Of a stretch of 10,431 nt of DNA, positions 6,911 through 10,431 are shown piece after piece. Below the pieces are notes generated by a model. It saw only the letters and a list, made by a program, of their open reading frames with translations, did not search any database and had not been told where the DNA came from. The stretch is from Bacteroidota bacterium (GTDB taxonomy: Bacteria; Bacteroidota; Bacteroidia; NORP154). The DNA is taken from assembly GCA_002401055.1 (NCBI GenBank), contig NVRZ01000094.1:1-10431 (forward strand). Reading direction: 5' to 3'. Numbering within the stretch: the stretch's first letter is position 1; each line of letters starts with the position of its first letter. A program made the position numbers and the translations under genes.

Positions 6911-7522
6911 CTAGTTTCCTACAACAACTTTTGCGTAACGAATTACTTTTCCATTGAGCAGGTAGCCCTTCTCAATCACATCCACTACCTTTCCTTTCAG
7001 CTTCTTTTTCGGTGCTGGAATGTTGGTAATGGCCTCGTGGATATCGGTATCAAATTTTGTGTGAAGGGAGTTCATGTTTTCGAGCCCTTTTTGCTCAAGC
7101 ACTGCTTTTAGCTTGCCCTCAACCATATTGAATCCCTCTTTAACTGAGTTCAAGTCATTATTTTCGGCGTTCGATTGAATTGCCCTACCCAGATCATCAA
7201 GTACAGGGAGAAGCGCTAGAATAACTTCTTCTCCAGCAGTCTTGTACAGTTCAATTCTCTCTTTGGCTGTTCGGCGCTTATAATTGTCGAATTCGGAAAA
7301 CAATCGTAAAAATCGATCGTTCAGCTCTGCGTTCTCAATTTTGAGTTTTTCCTCTTCACTGAGATTTTCTTCAATCTGATCAGCCGCATCATTGTCATCT
7401 GATGCAGGAGCATTTAAATTTTCTCCGTTATCAGCACCGTCTCCTCTTAGGTTCGCTTCCGGAGAACCGTTTTTTGATATATTATCTTCTATATTTAAGT
7501 TCTTATCCTTCTTCTCTGACAT
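6911..7522 (-). CDS. grpE: Nucleotide exchange factor GrpE
   Basis: A 203-residue co-chaperone that releases ADP from DnaK and so resets the Hsp70 cycle. Residues 1-55 are an acidic, Asn/Asp/Glu-rich tail that is likely disordered. A long coiled-coil helix follows at about 55-110 ([19 protein letters not shown], then [17 protein letters not shown]), used for dimerisation. The four-helix section ([13 protein letters not shown]) and the C-terminal beta-wing with its family signature ([19 protein letters not shown]) complete the fold. Length is typical. It is the first gene of the grpE-dnaJ unit, with a separate terminator upstream insulating it from the thioredoxin-like gene. The heat-shock operator CIRCE is not visible in its leader. 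Confidence 0.98.
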   Translation of the reverse strand: MSEKKDKNLNIEDNISKNGSPEANLRGDGADNGENLNAPASDDNDAADQIEENLSEEEKLKIENAELNDRFLRLFSEFDNYKRRTAKERIELYKTAGEEVILALLPVLDDLGRAIQSNAENNDLNSVKEGFNMVEGKLKAVLEQKGLENMNSLHTKFDTDIHEAITNIPAPKKKLKGKVVDVIEKGYLLNGKVIRYAKVVVGN

Positions 7523-7545
7523 TTTATCAGTTATTCGTTAATTCT

Positions 7546-7562
7546 ACCTCTGTTAAAGAGGT
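7546..7562 (-). promoter_or_regulatory. Small hairpin in the grpE leader
   Basis: ACCTCT (7546-7551) and AGAGGT (7557-7562) form a perfect 6-base stem with a 5-base loop, 24 bases upstream of the grpE ATG. In the mRNA it lies between the candidate transcription start and the start codon. It could tune translation or stability. Its size makes chance occurrence possible. Confidence 0.25.
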
Positions 7563-7586
7563 TTTTGAAGCGCTGTATAACTAGAG

Positions 7587-7617
7587 CAAATAGTTTGCCA
7601 CTTCAGAGATAAGCCAA
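7587..7617 (-). promoter_or_regulatory. Candidate promoter for grpE-dnaJ
   Basis: On the minus strand TTG (7617-7615) is followed after 20 bases by ACTATTTG (7594-7587). The second element keeps the TTTG half of TAnnTTTG but has AC instead of TA. The spacing equals that of the better promoter at 5700-5730. A start near 7580 would give a leader of about 58 bases. It lies just downstream of the terminator at 7633-7659, where a new promoter is needed. Confidence 0.4.
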
Positions 7618-7632
7618 TATGGCACATATATT

Positions 7633-7659
7633 AAAAAAAGGTGAGGCATCTACCTCACC
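7633..7659 (-). terminator. Rho-independent terminator after the thioredoxin-like gene
   Basis: Read on the minus strand: GGTGAGG (7659-7653), a 6-base loop, CCTCACC (7646-7640), then seven T residues (7639-7633). The 7-base G/C-rich perfect stem plus U-tract is a textbook intrinsic terminator. It lies 36 bases past the thioredoxin-like stop codon and ends the gltA-murA-thioredoxin run before grpE. Confidence 0.9.
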
Positions 7660-7695
7660 AAGTCGTATTTAAAATGTATTTCCGGAGTTTTCGCT

Positions 7696-8304
7696 TTACT
7701 TGGTCATGTGCAACTCATCATCTGAGGAAGCTTTAGACTCTTTCTTGCTTTTGGATGGTTTTAGGTTTTTTTCCAAGGCTGCTTGTAAAGCAGGACCTCT
7801 TAAATTCTTTCCAACTATTATCCCTTCTCCATTGAGTAAATAATTACTTGGGATTGATCTAACACCATATACTTTTGCGGCCGCTGAAGACCAGGCCATA
7901 AGATCGCTTACATGATATTCCCATTCCAGCTTGTCTTTTTGAATTGCCGCTTTCCAGGCTGCCATAGCACGATCTAGTGATACGCTGTAAACCGTAAAGC
8001 CCTTTGCGTTTATAAATTTTTGTTCTTTGTACTTATGGTAAGACCGTACTACATTCGGATTGTCCCGCCTACAAGGCCCACACCACGATGCCCAGAAATC
8101 CAGAAGGACCATTTTCCCTCTTAAAGATGATAGCGCGATAGGCTTACCTTCAGGGCTGTTAAAAACCAACTCTGGTGCCTCGTTTCCAACATTTAATCCA
8201 ACAACAGTATCACTAGTGCCAGTCCAGTTTGCCTTGTTGATAAAGCCAGTAATGGCAAAGCCAATTAGGCCGATAATAAGTAATAAGTTTAATCTTCTCT
8301 TCAT
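7696..8304 (-). CDS. Thioredoxin-like thiol-disulfide oxidoreductase (TlpA/ResA type)
   Basis: A 202-residue membrane-anchored thioredoxin-fold protein. Residues 5-22 are a hydrophobic N-terminal anchor or signal sequence, which places the domain outside the cytoplasm. The redoxin/AhpC-TSA-like domain covers about 40-185, opening with GNEAPELVFNSPEGK. The active site is W74-C75-G76-P77-C78 (FWASWCGPCRRDNP), and the cis-Pro is P152 in VRSIPSNYLL. Both redox cysteines are present and there is no third Cys. Family members reduce disulfides, for example in cytochrome c maturation, or serve general envelope redox homeostasis; which applies here is not visible. The last ~20 residues are a Lys/Ser-rich, then acidic, tail of low complexity. 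The gene begins 27 bases after murA and probably shares its transcript; the terminator follows directly. Confidence 0.93.
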   Translation of the reverse strand: MKRRLNLLLIIGLIGFAITGFINKANWTGTSDTVVGLNVGNEAPELVFNSPEGKPIALSSLRGKMVLLDFWASWCGPCRRDNPNVVRSYHKYKEQKFINAKGFTVYSVSLDRAMAAWKAAIQKDKLEWEYHVSDLMAWSSAAAKVYGVRSIPSNYLLNGEGIIVGKNLRGPALQAALEKNLKPSKSKKESKASSDDELHMTK

Positions 8305-8331
8305 GATAATCTAACGCAAAGTTAATGATTT

Positions 8332-9639
8332 TTATTGTATCCTTTCTATCTGGGCGCCTATTGCATTTAAGCGAACATCTATATTCTCGTATCCACGGTC
8401 AATTTGCTCAATATTGTGGATGGTACTGGTGCCTTCAGCGGATAATGCCGCGATTAACAACGATACACCTGCCCTAATATCAGGAGATGTCATCTCAATA
8501 CCTCTGAGTTCCTGGGAGCGATTTAAGCCTATTACCGTTGCTCTGTGTGGGTCACATAGAATTATCTGTGCTCCCATATCTATTAGCTTGTCAACAAAGA
8601 AAAGTCTGCTTTCAAACATTTTCTGATGGATAAGCACGCTGCCTTTAGCTTGTGTTGCAACCACAAGTGCGATGCTCAATAAATCAGGTGTAAAACCTGG
8701 CCAAATTGCATCGGCAATGGTAAGAATAGAGCCGTCAATATAGTTTTCAATTTCGTATGATTCTTGTTTTGGTATGTAAATGTCGTCTCCCTTTCTTTCC
8801 AGTTTAATTCCCAGGCGCTTGAACGTTTCAGGAATTACACCCAGCTCATCATAAGCAACATTTTTTATGGTTATTTCAGATTTCGTCATGGCAGCCAGAC
8901 CTATGAAACTTCCCACCTCAATCATGTCAGGAAGTATCGTGTGTTCACAACCATGCAGAGATTTTACACCCACAATTTCCAGCCTGTTGGATCCAATACC
9001 TGAGATGTTGGCACCCATAGCGGTTAACAACTTGCAAAGCTGTTGTAGGTAAGGTTCGCAAGCGGCATTGTAAATAGTGGTGGTACCTTCAGCCATTGAT
9101 GCAGCCATGACAATGTTTGCCGTTCCTGTTACAGAAGCCTCGTCTAGTAGCATGTACGTCCCTTTTAGCGACTTGCCCTCAACAGAATAGAATTTGTTTG
9201 TGCTGTCAAATTCAAATTTGGCTCCCAGCTTTTGAAATCCGATAAAATGAGTGTCTAATCTTCGCCGGCCAATCTTATCGCCACCAGGACTGGAGATGAC
9301 CACTTTACCAAAACGTGCAAGTAGTGGCCCCAGCACCATAATAGACCCTCGCAACCGAGCTCCATGTTCACGGAAATCCGAAGATTTAAGGTAGTCAATG
9401 TCGATGTTGTCTGCTTCAAAGGTGTAATCATGATCATTCAACTTTTCGACTTTTACTCCAATCTTGCCGAGTAATTCAATCAAGAATATTACGTCTATGA
9501 TTGCCGGAAGATTTGTAATGGTGACTTTTTCTGAGGTGAGCAATACCGCGCATAAAATCTGCAAGGCTTCATTCTTGGCTCCTTGAGGGTTTAGCTCGCC
9601 ACTTAGACTTTTTCCACCCTGAATTTTGAAGGTACCCAT
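8332..9639 (-). CDS. murA: UDP-N-acetylglucosamine 1-carboxyvinyltransferase MurA (Asp-loop, predicted fosfomycin-insensitive)
   Basis: A 435-residue cytoplasmic enzyme that transfers enolpyruvate from PEP to UDP-GlcNAc, the first committed step of peptidoglycan synthesis. It has the two-domain inside-out alpha/beta barrel layout. K22-N23 (QGAKNEAL) match the essential Lys-Asn pair. D319 (GFTPDLL) matches the catalytic Asp, and R389 (SPDIRAG) the conserved Arg near the PEP site. The mobile loop reads SPGGDKIGRRRLDTH, so position 121 is Asp where E. coli has the fosfomycin target Cys115. Natural Asp variants remain active and resist fosfomycin. Length is normal and the ATG at 9639 gives the usual MGTFKIQGGKSLSGEL start. 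It lies 20 bases after gltA. Confidence 0.97.
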   Translation of the reverse strand: MGTFKIQGGKSLSGELNPQGAKNEALQILCAVLLTSEKVTITNLPAIIDVIFLIELLGKIGVKVEKLNDHDYTFEADNIDIDYLKSSDFREHGARLRGSIMVLGPLLARFGKVVISSPGGDKIGRRRLDTHFIGFQKLGAKFEFDSTNKFYSVEGKSLKGTYMLLDEASVTGTANIVMAASMAEGTTTIYNAACEPYLQQLCKLLTAMGANISGIGSNRLEIVGVKSLHGCEHTILPDMIEVGSFIGLAAMTKSEITIKNVAYDELGVIPETFKRLGIKLERKGDDIYIPKQESYEIENYIDGSILTIADAIWPGFTPDLLSIALVVATQAKGSVLIHQKMFESRLFFVDKLIDMGAQIILCDPHRATVIGLNRSQELRGIEMTSPDIRAGVSLLIAALSAEGTSTIHNIEQIDRGYENIDVRLNAIGAQIERIQ

Positions 9640-9659
9640 AGGTATGTTCTTATGCTTGC

Positions 9660-10431
9660 TTATGCAATCTGAAGCTTCTTTTTAATTAGTTCGGTGGTGG
9701 TTGAACTTGGCCGTTCGATAGGTAGGCCGAGGGCTCTATCCCAGATAAGCTGTGCCAAAACTCCAAGCGCTCTCGATACACCAAATAGAACGGTGTAGAA
9801 CTCATGTTCTTCCATTCCGTAATGAACGAGAAGAGCTCCAGAATGAGCATCAACATTTGGCCAAGGGTTCTTTATTTTACCCAGAGATTCCAGGATTGGA
9901 GGGACAACCTCGTAGATCAAATGTACCGTGTCGATGAGGTCATCTTTTTCAATGTATCTTTTGGCAAAATCCAACTGAGCAGTGTACCTCGGATCGGTCT
10001 TCCTCAGCACGGCATGGCCGTATCCTGGGACAACTTTCCCCTCTTTTATTGTTTTGTTTACATAATCTTCTATTTGTTTTTTTGTTGGCTTTCCACCCCC
10101 AAGCTCCTCTTTCATTTTCTGAATCCACTTGATAACTTCCTGATTTGCCAATCCATGCAAAGGTCCAGCGAGGCCGTTCATTCCAGATGCAAACGAGAAG
10201 TAGGCGTCGCTTAATGCTGAGCCCACAAGGTGAGTGGCATGAGCGGAGACATTGCCACCTTCATGATCTGAGTGAATGGTCATGTACAATCGCATGAGCC
10301 GTTTAAATTCGTCACTATCAAATCCGAGCATGTGAGCAAAATTCGCAGCCCAATCTAGTTTAGCATCCGGCTCAATATGCTCGTCATTGTGATACTTTCT
10401 ACGGTAGATGTACGCAGCAATTCTTGGTAGC
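9660..10431 (-). CDS. gltA: Citrate synthase, eukaryotic/mitochondrial-like type (5' end missing)
   Basis: The C-terminal 256 residues of citrate synthase, which condenses acetyl-CoA and oxaloacetate at the entry to the TCA cycle. The reading frame continues open to the window edge ([18 protein letters not shown]), so the N-terminal part lies outside and the Met at 10331 is internal. Catalytic residues are visible. In fragment numbering they are H92 (GPLHGLANQ), H139 ([15 protein letters not shown]) and D194 (PNVDAHSG), matching His274, His320 and Asp375 of the pig enzyme with nearly the same spacing. Stretches such as [30 protein letters not shown] and [18 protein letters not shown] closely resemble mitochondrial enzymes, unlike the type II enzyme of E. 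coli. It is the first visible gene of the gltA-murA-thioredoxin run, and its promoter lies outside the window. Confidence 0.97.
   Translation of the reverse strand, partial: LPRIAAYIYRRKYHNDEHIEPDAKLDWAANFAHMLGFDSDEFKRLMRLYMTIHSDHEGGNVSAHATHLVGSALSDAYFSFASGMNGLAGPLHGLANQEVIKWIQKMKEELGGGKPTKKQIEDYVNKTIKEGKVVPGYGHAVLRKTDPRYTAQLDFAKRYIEKDDLIDTVHLIYEVVPPILESLGKIKNPWPNVDAHSGALLVHYGMEEHEFYTVLFGVSRALGVLAQLIWDRALGLPIERPSSTTTELIKKKLQIA

Noticed and set aside
7546..7566. Hairpin followed by TTTTT on the plus strand, resembling a terminator for plus-strand transcription.
   Set aside because: No plus-strand gene precedes it. It is more plausibly a leader hairpin of grpE or chance.
8317..8324. A TAACTTTG (-7 like) match on the minus strand just upstream of the thioredoxin-like gene.
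   Set aside because: There is no TTG at the -33 distance, and a start there would leave a leader of only about 6 bases. The 27-base gap after murA fits co-transcription better.

Overview
The window reads as a piece of ordinary chromosome from a member of the Bacteroidota, most likely Cytophagales or a close relative. Four things point there: a secreted protein with a C-terminal type IX secretion (T9SS) sorting domain, promoter-like TAnnTTTG / TTG elements spaced as in Bacteroidetes, AT-rich leaders with almost no Shine-Dalgarno signals, and a MurA carrying the Asp-loop variant. All nine genes lie on the minus strand, so the order of transcription runs from high to low coordinates.

In transcription order: (1) 10431-7696, an apparent gltA (5' end cut off by the window) - murA - thioredoxin-like series with gaps of 20 and 27 bases, closed by a clear rho-independent terminator at 7633-7659. 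(2) 7522-5749, the chaperone pair grpE-dnaJ, with a candidate promoter at 7587-7617. (3) 5668-3905, a 587-residue secreted protein with its own good candidate promoter. It combines a cytochrome-c-like heme domain, a two-domain copper monooxygenase (PHM/DBH-like) core and a T9SS tail. (4) 3694-1429, an ABC exporter whose ATPase and permease genes overlap by 8 bases, followed by a Ppx/GppA phosphatase (1297-368). (5) 246-1, the receiver domain of a response regulator, cut off by the window edge.

The genes serve several core tasks: the TCA cycle (citrate synthase), peptidoglycan precursor synthesis (MurA), envelope thiol-disulfide exchange, Hsp70 co-chaperone function (GrpE, DnaJ), export by a NatA/NatB-like ABC system, polyphosphate or (p)ppGpp metabolism, and two-component signalling. 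The gene I would look at first is the secreted heme-copper fusion protein. It retains every copper-ligand position I could match by eye.

The intergenic regions hold two repeat-like elements: an 87-base imperfect palindrome resembling a REP/MITE at 3728-3814, and a tandem-like GAATGACGAA cluster at 1307-1348. No intergenic stretch exceeds 200 bases, and I see no tRNA, rRNA, CRISPR array, transposase or phage gene. I did not find a clearly undescribed multi-gene system.
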